This document shows positions 22,260 to 32,972 of a stretch of DNA of 64,000 bases, piece by piece. Numbering within the stretch: position 1 is the stretch's first letter; each line of letters begins with the position of its first letter. The translations under genes were made by a program, and so were the position numbers. The notes beneath the pieces are model-generated. The model searched no databases, had not been told where the DNA came from, and saw only the letters and a list, made by a program, of their open reading frames with translations. The DNA comes from Laguncularia racemosa (taxonomy: Eukaryota; Streptophyta; Magnoliopsida; Myrtales; Combretaceae): positions 10,323,559-10,387,558 of the forward strand of contig JBBMOL010000008.1 of NCBI GenBank assembly GCA_037954665.1, written 5' to 3'.

Positions 22260-23828
22260 ATGGCAAACAGTGGCAACAACCGCAACAACACAAATGCTGA
22301 TGCTGCTTCAGACTCCAGGATCGTATCCTTAGAACAAACGGTCCAATAGTTGGCTTCACAGGTCCACCTCTTGACTGAAAGCATCGGCCTCCTTCGCACC
22401 ACCCAGCCAACCCAAGAAGAGCATTCAGGGGCCAGGAAAGGAATGGCAGTGGAGGGACAGCCTCCAGAGTATGAAGAAATCAATTCCCACCTCAACCTGG
22501 CCTTTAAGTATGAGTCGTGGATCAACCAAGGTCCAACCTCTGATGACTTAAAGAGAGAGATGGAAGAGAGACAGAAAGAAATGGAGAAAAGACTCTTCCA
22601 ACAGCTCCATGACAAAATGAAAACAATTGAAGGTCCTGATGGTTTCGAGCAAGCCGGAATTACCAATCTGCCAGTATACAGGGAAGAGGTGTACCCTGAC
22701 AAGTTCAAGACCCCAGAATTTGAAAAGTATGATGGGACTGGGTGCCCCAAAATGCATACAAGGCTATACGCCCGAAAGATGAGCAAGTATGCTCAGTACG
22801 ACCAACTTATGATTTAGACTTTCCAAGACAGCCTCACGGGCCCTGCGTTGGTTTGGTACGCCCACCTGGACTTCAATTATGTCAACACCTGGGAAAGGCT
22901 AGCCCGGGCGTTTTATAACCAGTACAAATTTAACATTGAGGTCGCCCCATCCGTGATTGACCTGGGGAGTCTCCGAAAAATACACACTAAGCCTTTTAAG
23001 GAGTATGCTCAGCGTTAAAGAGATCAGGCCGCCAGGGTAGCAACCCCAATTTCTGAGAAAGAGTTGACATCCATATTTGTCAACACCCTAGACAAGACCT
23101 ACTTCTCACATCTGGTAGGCTAGACATCATCCAGCTTTGCAGAAGTGGTAGCTGCAGGGTGCCGGATCGAAAGTGCCATCACCACGGGTAGACTCCAAAC
23201 AACGGATTCTCCTAGGGCTACAACAACACAAAGGCCCCTAGGAAGTAATAGAGCCAAAGAGTCTACCGTCAGCATGGTCCACTCCGGTAAGGCAGAAAAG
23301 GTCGGGACTCGTGTGACATTTCAGACCACGAGTACCCCAGCCTAGCACTCTACGACCAGTCATACCCAAGCTACCAGGGTCCCAAGGCAGTTCACTCCAA
23401 TTCCGATCCCGCTCAACCAGGTCTTTGCTTGGCTACAGGCAGACAACTTGATCAGTTTCAAAATCCCTAATGACCGGTACAAGCCCAGAAACTTCGACTC
23501 AAACCTCAAGTGTGACTACCACATGGGTCAAGAGGGGCATTCCACAGACAGATGCTGGAGACTCCGACACAAGATCCAGGACTTAATTGACACCGAAATT
23601 GTACAGCTGGATTTTGTTAACACCCTAGCACCCAATGTCACCACCAACCCACTACCCAATCATAAGCCCACTATCAACATGATCACATCCGAGGAATCAG
23701 CTCCCAAAGAAGCCCCTAAGCAAAAAGCGACGGACCAACAGAAAAGGCAGTCCCGTCAAGTTCCAGAGAAAACCCCAAAGTTACATATCAAAAGAAGATG
23801 ATTAACCGGAGACCCAACAGTCGGCACT
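22260..23828 (+). pseudogene. gag: Ogre gag with zinc knuckle
   Basis: ATG 22,260 (MANSGNNRNNTNADAASDSR) opens the frame that runs to 28,835. The Tat capsid signature is clear: FKTPEFEKYDGTGCP, QTFQDSLTGPALVWY-like core (its first Q is a stop at 22,815), WERLARAFYNQYKFN, LGSLRKIHTKPFKEYA. A CCHC-like knuckle reads CDYHMGQEGHSTDRCWRL (from about 23,512). Stops: 22,347 and 22,815 (both where relatives have Q), near 23,014 (W expected), 23,121, 23,343 and 23,799. Closest neighbours in the window are the decayed Tat gag at 46,985-47,560. Confidence 0.88.
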
Positions 23829-25267
23829 TTGGGAGAATCACATGGGAGATTTGAGTACTTGGTGAACTACTCTTATACCCCGACTGTATATGAGCCGCCT
23901 AGCGGATGGGGGCCAGAGTTTGAGAAGGAGGACAACCTGCCGAAGGAAGAGGAGAAATCTATAAACATGATCAATTCTCATCAAAAGCCAAGGGTCATAA
24001 AATGCTATGAGGGACAGTCAACCAAGATACAGATCGCGAAGAAAAGATATGTATTTAATGTCCCGATACCGTCGGAAAGGTATAAGGTTGCACCTTTCGA
24101 CTATCAGACCTTCGAACAAGAGCGACCTCCTATGGTGGGAGGAATCACCCGCTTTGGGAGAATATACGACCCAAAATATAAAGCCTCGACCGAAGAGCCC
24201 AACATGGAGAAAGGAGAGGAAGAGGAAGAGGGGCTCGCTGCGTTTACAAAGATAGTCAAAGTGAGTGAATACAGGATCATGGAGCAACTAAACAAAGTTC
24301 CAGCACAAATATCACTCATGGGCCTTCTTACAGCATCTGAGCCCTATAGGGAAGCACTCTTCAAAGTGCTCAAACAGATTCAGGTCCCAGAAGGCATCGC
24401 TATAGAAAAAATAAGTCATGTGGCGGATTCTGTTTTCACAATGGACCAAATATCTTTCTCCCCAGAAGAGCTAGGAGAGGATGGAGACCAACATACAAAA
24501 CCACTATTTATAGTGGTAAGATGTAACAACACGATTATCTCCCGAGTACTCATCGACAATGGATCGTCCCTCAACGTTTGCCCATTGGCTACCCTCGACT
24601 TATTGGGGGTTGATCCAAGAAATATAAAACCTAGCTCGACGGTGGTTAGGGCTTTCGACGGGTCGAAAAGAGATATAGTAGGGGAGATAAACCTACTAGT
24701 GGAGATTGGTCCACAAGTATTCCACATATCTTTCCAGGTTCTTGACATCCCAAGATCTTTCAACCTACTCTTGGGAAGGCCTTGGATACATGCTGTTGGA
24801 GCCATACCCTCCAGTCTCCACCAAAGGGTCAAATTTATTGCAAATAGGCAGATAGTCACCGTACTGGGCGAACAGGATTACGCCATATACAAAGAAACTT
24901 CCATACCATACATTGGGAAGGAAGGTTCAAAAGACCTTGGTCACCAAATATTTAATGAGGTAAACGTGGTGACCAACAAGGAGGGCCATCAGTTTAAAGA
25001 GGGGCAGCAAGGGACGTTTGGACTAGGGTACGTTCCTACAGCTCAGGAAGAAGCACAAGCCAGAGGTGTCAAAGGCAGAATGAAGGAAAAGCCAAGCAAC
25101 ACCTTGATGCGTATTCTACCCCTCCAACAATTTTTCAGAAAAGCAACTGTCATGCAAGAGCCTCGAATAAGTGAAGATGACGTCAGCAATGGGAGCCCAA
25201 CCCCCAGCACGCCCAATCAGCATCCAGCTCTGAATAATTGGTTCTGTTATCCTATTAATAGCTCTAG
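23829..25267 (+). pseudogene. pro: Ogre aspartic protease region
   Basis: A long stop-free stretch. The retropepsin active site is RVLIDNGSSLNVCPL near 24,550. The D-N-G form is usual in Tat/Ogre. FNLLLGRPWIHAVGAIPSSL is the C-terminal protease signature. The N-terminal half has the GGITRFGRIYDP and MGLLTASEPYREAL segments seen between gag and protease in this lineage. It ends at a putative splice donor (AG/GTCAGC at 25,268). Unspliced, the frame would stop at 25,283. No nonsense codon lies within it. Confidence 0.88.
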
Positions 25268-25378
25268 GTCAGCTCAGGGATAGAGAATAATTGTTAAACA
25301 AATTTTATTGAGACTTCTTTATTAATTCAATTACAGTTTGTCTTACTTATATACATTCTTTCATTTTACTTTACCCAG
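25268..25378 (+). other. Putative Ogre intron between protease and RT
   Basis: 111 nt from CTAG/GTCAGC (25,268) to TTTACTTTACCCAG/AT (25,378), with a pyrimidine-rich 3' end. Removing it joins protease and RT in the same frame. 111 is a multiple of three, but the retained form has stops. Ogre elements are known for an intron at this place. The donor GTCAGC is weaker than GTAAGT. Confidence 0.65.
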
Positions 25379-27494
25379 ATCTCCCACCATCGAACATCAG
25401 GGATATTTCGCATAGGTAGAAAATAAAAACGCTGATATCGTTTCCAATGTTGCTGGGTCAGTTGTTGAAGGCGATATCCTTGACCACGAAATAATACAAG
25501 AAAATTGGCAAAAACATGAGCAAAGCAGAATTTCAATCGACGAGCCGGTGGAGACAGTAAATCTAGGAAGCACGGAAAAACCTAAGAACCGCAAAATCGG
25601 GGCCAGTTTAAGTGCCGAGCAAAAGTGTCAGATAACTGAATTGTTGATTGAGTATATAGATGTGTTCACCTGGTCATATGGTGACATGCCAGGACTGGAC
25701 CAATCAATAGTGGTTCATAGACTTCCCACGAGAGAAGATGTCAAACCTAAAAAACAAAAATTGAGAAGATTTAGGCCTGACATCTTACTAAAGATTAAGG
25801 AAGAAGTCAAGAAACTGCTAGAAATAGGATTCATCGAAGTATCCGATTACCTAGAATGGGTAGCAAATATAGTCCCCGTTATGAAAAAGAATGGAAAAAT
25901 ACGAGTATGCGTAGACTTCCGGGACTTAAACCAAGCTACCCCAAAGGATAACTTCCCCCTACCTCACATTGACGTTCTAATGGACAATACTGCGGGAAAC
26001 CATCTTTTCTCATTTATGGACGGTTTCTCAAGCTATAATCAAATAAAAATGGCTGAAGAAGATAAAACCAAAACGACTTTCATCACAACATGGGGAACTT
26101 TCTGTTACAAAGTCATGCCCTTTGGTTTAAAAAACGCTAGGGCAATGTATCAGAGAGCCATGGTCGCGATACTTCATGACATGATGCATCGAGAGGTCGA
26201 AGTATACGTCGACGACATGATAGCCAAATCTAAAGAAGAAGAAAGCCATATAGATATCCTGAGGAAATTGTTTAAATGACTGAAAAAATTCCAGCTCAAG
26301 TTAAATCCAGAGAAATGCACTTTCGGAGTCACAACGGGAAAATTGTTAGGGTTTGTCATAAGCCAGGAACGCATCAAAATCGACCCTGACAAAGTAAAGT
26401 CTATATTAAAGTTACCTTCCCCAAGCTCCGTTAAAGATGTAAGAAGCTTGCAAGGAAGATTAAATTACATAGCTCGTTTTATCTCACAGCTCACAGATAA
26501 GTGCCAGTCACTATTCCGTCTATTGACAAAGAATGCCACAATAGAATGGGACGATGAATGCGAATAAGCATTTAGGACAATCAAAGACTATCTTATAAAA
26601 CCTTCGGTCTTGATAGTCCCAAAGCAAGGGAAGCCCTTATTCTTATACCTCACGATACTCCCTGAATCCATGGGATGCGTGTTGGGGCAGAAAGATGAAG
26701 AAGGAAGAGAGCGTTCCATATACTACATAAGCAAGAAATTCACAGATGGGGAACAGAGGTATTCAGAGGTAGAAAGGACTTGTTGTGCTCTAATTTGGGT
26801 CATGCACCGATTAAGGCAATACACCCTGTACTATCATATCGAGCTGCTGACAAGACATGATCCCTTGAAATACTTAGCAGAGAAACCAGCTTTGATAGGG
26901 AGAATCTCTAAATGGCAAATGCTCCTATCCGAGTTTGACATCACATACATAAATCAGAACTCAATGAAGGGGCAAGCCTTAGCTGACCAATTGGCAGAAC
27001 ACCCTGTCGAGATAGATTCCCAAGAAATACAGGCCCAATTCCTGGACAAAAATGTATTAACGGTGGAAGATATACCGGTAGAAGACCGTGGGATAAAGCA
27101 GAACCCCAAGTGGAAAATGTTTTTCGACGGAGCTGCCAACGTATTCGGTTGCGGGATCGAGGTAGTGTTGATATCCCCAAATGGCACACAATTCCCTACA
27201 GCGACAAGATTCACATTTCCCTATACCAAGAATATCGCGGAATATAAGGCATATATCCTCGGCCTCAAAATGGCTTGCCAAATGGAAATCCGCGAAGTAG
27301 AAGTATACGGGGATTCATCGCTCATCATACTACAGACAAGAGGGGAATACAAGACTAAAGACCCCAAACCGGTACCATATCATCAACATTTGACAGAGCT
27401 AATTAAAGAATTCAAGGCAATCACTTTCACATATATCCCGAGAACTCAGAATCAGTTTGCAGATGCACTCACCACACTAGCATCTATGATCTAG
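25379..27494 (+). pseudogene. pol: Ogre reverse transcriptase and two RNase H regions
   Basis: RT motifs in order: VPVMKKNGKIRVCVDFRDLN, FSFMDGFSSYNQIKM, CYKVMPFGLKNA and the intact catalytic YVDD (VEVYVDDMIAKS), then LGFVIS and the thumb. A first RNase H (YFISKK-type SIYYISKKFTDGEQRYSEVE, 26,610-27,000) is followed by a second (FFDGAANVFG, EYKAYILGLKMA, VYGDSSLII; D-E-D present, 27,115-27,494). The acquired second RNase H is a mark of the Tat lineage. Stops at 25,413, 26,277, 26,565 and 27,492 break it. Three are CAG or CGA to stop by one transition. Confidence 0.9.
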
Positions 27495-28835
27495 ATAACA
27501 GGGGGAGCCGAAGTCCAACCGATGAAAATAGACATCGAAAATCGGCCCGCCTATTGTTTAACAATTGAAAAAACACAAGACGGCAAGCCCTGGTATCAAG
27601 ATTTCAAGACCTTTCTCCAAGAAAGCAAATACCCTGAAATGGCTAGCAAGAATGACCAAAGAACACTTAGAAGGTTAGCAAGTCATTTCTTATTAAGTGA
27701 GTCTATACTTTACAAAAGATCATCTGATATCACCTTGTTAAGATGTGTGGATAAAAATGAAGCCTGTGAACTGATGAAAGAGGTACATGAAGGAGTATGT
27801 GGACCTCATATGAATGGCTACATATTGGCCCGAAAAATCATGAGGTTAGGATACTATTGGCTAACCATGGAATCAGATTGCATAAAATATGTCAAGCATT
27901 GTCATCTGTGTCAAATATACGCAAACCAGATAAATGCTCCCAACAAACTGCACGTGTTGTCAGCACCATGGCCTTTCTCCATGTGGGGAATCAATATAAT
28001 TGGCCCAATCGCTCCAACAGCATCCAATAGCCACAGATTCATATTGTTAGCAATTGATTACTTCACCAAATGGGTAGAAGCTTCGTCATATGCTAATGTC
28101 ACCAAAGGGGTAATAGTCCGTTTCTTGAAAAGGGACATAATAGCTCGATATGGAGTTCCTGAGTCCATCATCACCGACAACGGCACCAATCTCAATAACA
28201 AGTCGATGACAGGTTTATGTCAACAATTCCACATAAACCATAGAAATTCAACTCCCTACCGACCTCAGATGAACGGGGCAGTAGAAGCAACTAACAAGAA
28301 TATCAAAAAGATCATAAAAAAAATGACAACTACTTACAAAGATTGGCACGAGATGTTGTCGTTTACTCTCATGGCTTATAGGACTTCAATAAGAACATCC
28401 ACTGGAGCTACCCCATATTCATTAGTATACGGTACTAAGGCAGTGCTACTAGTCGAAGTCGAAATACCATCTTTCAGAATTCTGTCAGAAACTTAGTTAA
28501 CTGAATCAGACTGGGTAAAAAAGAGGCTTGATCAGTTGAATCTGATTGATGAAAAAAGACTCACTACACTATGTCATGGCCAGTGCTACCAGCAAAGGAT
28601 GGCCCGAGCATTTAACAAGAAGATGAGGCCTCGATACTTCAAAGAAGGGGATTTAGTGCTAAGGAAGGTTCTCTCGAATGCCCAAGACTCTAGAGGAAAA
28701 TTCACCCCAAACTATGAAGGTCCATATGTGGTGAAAAAGGTTCTGTCAGGAGGTGCTTTGATATTGACTCAAATGGATGGTCCATAATTGAGAGACCCCA
28801 TTAATGCAGATGTTGTAAAGATGTACTATCCTTAG
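27495..28835 (+). pseudogene. int: Ogre integrase
   Basis: The HHCC zinc domain (HEGVCGPHMNGYILARKIMR, then CHLCQ) precedes a DDE core: AIDYFTKWVEAS, SIITDNGTNLNNK and GAVEATNKNIKK carry the three acidic residues. The C-terminal SH3-like part ends NADVVKMYYP before TAG at 28,833-28,835. Premature stops at 28,494 (Q expected) and 28,785. The core itself is uninterrupted over 324 codons (27,522-28,493). No chromodomain, as expected for Tat. Confidence 0.9.
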
Positions 28836-29341
28836 GCAAGGGAATTGAAATTTTTGCCAAATGTTTATGAAAGCCAATATTTGATACAAATTTCATTGAG
28901 TCTAGTTTTCATTTTTTACAAGCAAAGTTAATGTCTCTGAATGGTCAATAATTCTAACCAATTCTCATTACAACAAACATCCCTAAACACATTACCCATC
29001 ACTTCACCAATGAATGATAAACACTAAAATGATAACGAATATCAATAAATTTTGTAATATAATCATATCTACTCTTGAGCATTAGAACCTGGTGCATTAG
29101 TAGGATAACACTACCGTCTAAAGAGCCATGCGCACAAAAAAGGAAGGACATCGATATCTTCAACCCCGTGTCAAAGTAAGAAGAAGTGAAGCAGAAGCAA
29201 GCCAGCACAAAGGTTCGGTTGTTTGGTTGCTATCCACGGTAAATTGGTAAGCATGTTAAAATAAATGACTATCACCCACATATCATGAAAAGCATCAAAT
29301 CATTTAATCAAGTCAGTAGAAGCGTATTCAAAAGTATAAGA

Positions 29342-29920
29342 TTAATCAGCCCATAATAGGGCACTTGTCTCAACGTCCTCTTGAATAGGTTAGTCAACTC
29401 GTAATGGGGCACTTTCCTAGATATCACTTCCTAAGGTCAGCCTATAAAGGCACCTTTCAAGACATTTCTTCCTATCATAGGTTAGTCAGCCCACATTGGG
29501 GCACTTCCCTAAACATCCTCTCATGGGGTCAGCACATTGGGGCACCTTGCGAGACATGTATTCCTACCATGGATTAGTCAGCCCACAGAGGTGCACTTGC
29601 CTAGGTATTCTCTCTCAGGGTTAGTCCATAAGGGCACCTTTAGAGACATTCTGTCGTAGGTTAGTTAGCCCATAGAGGGGCACTTTCCTAGATATCCTTT
29701 GTTAAGGTCAGCCCACAAGGGCACTTTTTTTAGACATTTCTCTATGCTATAGGTTAGTCAGCCCACAATAGGGCACTCTCCTAAATATCTTGTCTCAGGG
29801 TCAGCCTGTAGGGGCACCTTTCGAGACATTTCTCCCCCAGGGTCGTGAGTCTAAGAAGACACTTCCCGCTAAGGATAGTCAGCCCAAGAAGGGGCACTTT
29901 CCTAGACATCTTTTCTTAAA
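29342..29920 (+). repeat. Minisatellite A, ~91-bp dimeric unit
   Basis: Units begin GGTTAGTCAGCCCA and alternate with GGTCAGCCCA half-units. Starts counted at 29,388, 29,435, 29,480, 29,527, 29,571, 29,619, 29,659, 29,706, 29,752 and 29,799. That is about 46 bp per half and 91 bp per pair. Shared core: GGGGCACTTTCCTAGATAT versus GGGCACCTTTCGAGACAT. Confidence 0.85.
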
Positions 29921-30175
29921 GTTAGCTCAGAGGAGCACTTTTCGAATCCATCGATTAGTTAGCTCAAAGGAGCACTTTTCGAATCTATCGATTAGTTAGC
30001 TCAAATGAGCACCTTTCGAATCTATCGATTAGTTAGCTCATAGGAGCACTTTTCAAATCTATCGATTAGTTAGCTCAGAGGGGCACTCTTCGATTCTATC
30101 AATTAGTCAGCTTATAGGAGCACTTTTGATGACCGATTAGTCAGCTCATAGGAGCACTCTTCGAAGGTATTTTTC
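29921..30175 (+). repeat. Minisatellite B, 37-bp unit
   Basis: GTTAGCTCA-containing units start at 29,921, 29,958, 29,995, 30,032, 30,069, 30,105 and 30,140, nearly constant 37-bp spacing. The core (TTAGCTCAxAGGAGCACTTT) is a shortened relative of the half-unit of minisatellite A, so B probably arose from A. Confidence 0.85.
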
Positions 30176-30589
30176 CAAACAGTCGCTAGTCTAGTCAGAC
30201 GCTTCTGTTAACAGGTGGCCAGCTCATAAGAGCGCCTCCTACGATAATCTTCTCTTCAAGGTTGCTAGTCTGATAAGACGCTTCCTATCATCAACTATTC
30301 TACACTCCTAAACAATGTTTGAGATATTTCCTATCGCCAATTAGTCAGCCCATAGAGCACTTTTTGGGAGGATATATTACCCTAGATTGTTAGGACCAGT
30401 CCCTGAGCAATACCCACCATCACAAAAGACTCGTGGGATTATTAGCTCATGGAGCATCTTCCTACTAGAGACCAAATTCCAGATAACTAGCCAAGCCAAG
30501 GCATTATCTATTCAATCAAGAGGCAAAAAATGGCGTCTTTCTTGGCTTTGTAGTTAAGTTTTCCAAACTTTACTACAAAGAGGGGCAGT

Positions 30590-32676
30590 TGTAAACACCT
30601 CATTTTTGCCCTAAGAATCAATAATAAATAATTTCTAATTTTTCCCAATTTTTCCATATTTAGCAAAAATAGGAAAAATATTCAAAAAAATAAAAATAAA
30701 TAGGAAAACACATCAATTTTAAAAAACTAATTTTAGAAATGGCAATAATAAGGGTTAAGTGATTTTTATAAATTTTTGAAATTTCAAAAAATACGAAAAT
30801 AATAAAAAATTGCATAGCATATATACAATTTGCGTAAAATAAAAAAACCGAGATTTGGGCCAGCTCAGTTGGCTCGTGTGTGCGCCTGGAACGTGCGAGA
30901 GAGCCTGAGGTCTCGAGTTCGAATCGCCCCGCGTGCACTCGGAAAATTTTTCTTTCATTTCGCTAGAGCCGCCACGTGGCAGCATGTAATTGGCCGAGAG
31001 AAGACACGTGCCTCGCACATGATTGTCTTCTTCCTCGAGCCCAGCCAGAGAAAAACCGGCAGAAGTCCGATGAGGCAAAAAATGCTGGATTTCTTCAAAT
31101 CTTTTTGGATTTCAATCAATCTAAAACCGAATTATCTAGATAAATCACAAGATCACAACGAATCGGCATCAAATATGTTGGATGAACTCAAATCTAAAAA
31201 ATGGAAAAATTCAGATTTATCCAAATCAAGGATTTGAGCTTATTTGGAGGAGTTTGTGAGCGGCTATAAATAGAGGAGGAAGGGAGGAAGCTAAATGACG
31301 GATCAAAAGTGAGAGAAAGAGAGAAAAAGGAGAGAATCGAAGCTCGTCGGAGTTGTTCAAAACCGCGACCACCGATCAAGTGTTAGGCAACCATTAGGAG
31401 GCGTTTCTAAAGCAAACCACCGCCACAGTTGAGTTCCTCAGCCCCGAGAACCTAGGAATCGACACCTCAACCACTGCAAAAGGCCGCTAGAATGGCATCA
31501 ACGAGCACTCCCAGCCGCCGCACCTGATCGATCTGACCCGACCCACTTCGACCCGATCCGACCCGACCCGACCCGTGCACCGACCCGGATCCAGGTAAGT
31601 CGGATTTTTTTATTTTTTATTTTATTTTATTTTATTTATTTACTTATGTTATTTATTTCAAATTTATTTATTTATTTATTTGTTATTTATATTTCAATAA
31701 ATAGAAAAATGCTAGGAATTAGATTTTCTTTTTTAGGATTAGGATTTAATGATAAAATAAAAAAATAAAAAAAATAATTATAATAATAATAATAAATAAT
31801 AAAAATGTAGAAAATTCATAAAGAAAATAATAAAAACATTAGAAAAATAATAATAATTTAGACTTTAAATAGGATAGATAAAAATCTAGGAGAAATTTTT
31901 TAATAAAAATAAAAATTATGAAAAATTAATAAAAACTAATAAAAAATTATAAAAAATCATAAAAATTAATAAAAATCAATAAAATTTTATAATAGTAGAA
32001 ATGAGTTGAAAATTAGAGAAAAACTAATTTTATCACTTAGAAAAATCATTTTCTCAAATAAATCCAAAATTGGTATTTTTCCTTAAAGTTATTATTTTCA
32101 AAAAATCAAATTATTAAGCTTAGGCTTAGATTTTTTTAACGAAATCCTAAAATAGTAAAAACATAAATCAAAAGAGATTTCATAATTAAAATTCACAAAC
32201 ACACTAAAATTTTTTAGGAAAAGCAAACTATGGCTTGTTTGATCCTGAATAGCAAGTACGTAGGCACCCATTTGGGGCAATCCTAAAAAGGAATAAAAAT
32301 CATTTTCCTAACATAATCCACTCAAAAACACAATAAAAGACAACAAAAATAAAATAAAAGACATTTCGAAATAGAGTAAATTTTAAGAAATTAGGTGGTA
32401 ACCGTAAAGTTTTAATAGGTTAGCCTCCGAACTTAGAATCTCTGGTTTTTCTTTTTCCTCTCTTCACAAAAACGAGAAGAGGAAATCACGATGACTAGTG
32501 GTCCAAATTAGGACTAATCCGCTCCATTAGTCTTAATCCAATCTTTCCCAACAACAGTTGGGTGGCGACTCCAAAACTAAATGAAATTCCTAATTCAAGT
32601 CGAAGATCTACATTAGATGAGCATAGGGTTTAGTCTAGATCAGATTAGGAATGGGAAGTTCAAAAATTAGACTCGA
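30590..32676 (+). repeat. 3' LTR of the Ogre element
   Basis: Aligns with 17,874-19,973 along its length, with scattered substitutions and small indels. It keeps the consensus TATAAATA (31,265-31,272), G-box (30,973-30,978), tRNA-like boxes (30,858-30,933) and donor GTAAGT (31,595). It ends ACTCGA, lacking the terminal CA, and abuts the right copy of the 297-bp target repeat. Confidence 0.9.
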
Positions 32677-32972
32677 ATGTGCTCTTAATCAATTTTGAAT
32701 TAATATTACCGATGTGTTAATTTGGTACTTGGTTTCATACATAGAGATTGAGAAATTCTATATTGAATAGATCTGGCATAATTAAAAGGATCTGCATGCA
32801 ATTCTAAAGATGGGATGATGTAAATCTCTCATATTAGGGTCAAACCTAATAGTGAAATTCACATATAAAAAGTAATGTGATTCTAAAGGTTTTAATTAGG
32901 AAGAGATTCCAATTAATTAACATTAGGTTTAGAATCGGTAGACTCGAGAGAGTTATTAATTCGATATAAGAA
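32677..32972 (+). repeat. Right copy of the ~297-bp direct repeat flanking the Ogre element
   Basis: Repeats 17,576-17,872 and then continues uninterrupted as Athila LTR (32,973-33,263), so this copy holds the native right flank. Starts ATGTGCTCTTAATC directly after the truncated Ogre LTR. Confidence 0.9.

Larger units (their letters stand above)
28836..30589 (+). other. Ogre 3' UTR with two minisatellites and polypurine tract
   Basis: A non-coding tail of about 1.75 kb. After 500 unremarkable bases come minisatellite A (29,342-29,920) and minisatellite B (29,921-30,175), then more decayed copies of the same word to about 30,370. A purine tract CAAAGAGGGGCAG (30,575-30,588) primes plus-strand synthesis just before the LTR. 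Confidence 0.75.
17874..32676 (+). mobile_element. Ogre-like Tat-lineage Ty3 LTR retrotransposon
   Basis: A 14.8-kb element with 2.1-kb LTRs, primer site TGGCGACTCCACTGGGGA, an extra ORF before gag, gag, protease, an intron-like gap, RT, two RNase H regions, integrase and a repeat-rich 3' UTR with a purine tract. The large size, ORF1, primer type and intron are Ogre hallmarks. Gag through integrase (22,260-28,835) lies in one frame broken only by stop codons. The terminal CA of the right LTR is missing at 32,676. Inserted in the right LTR of the Athila-like element. Confidence 0.9.

Noticed and set aside
22124..22786. 220-codon minus-strand open frame
   Set aside because: Lies antisense to Ogre gag, which has clear capsid homology on the plus strand; the antisense product has no recognisable domain.
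29921..30175. Regular 37-bp spacing resembling a CRISPR array
   Set aside because: The whole 37 bp is repeated with no unique spacers; it is a plant minisatellite in an Ogre 3' UTR.
30755..31078. 107-codon minus-strand open frame in the Ogre 3' LTR (and its partner at 18,052-18,315)
   Set aside because: It is the antisense of the tRNA-like segment and promoter of the LTR; the RGDSNSRPQALSH string is a common artefact of translating tRNA/SINE-like sequence, and it is not conserved as a frame between the two LTRs.
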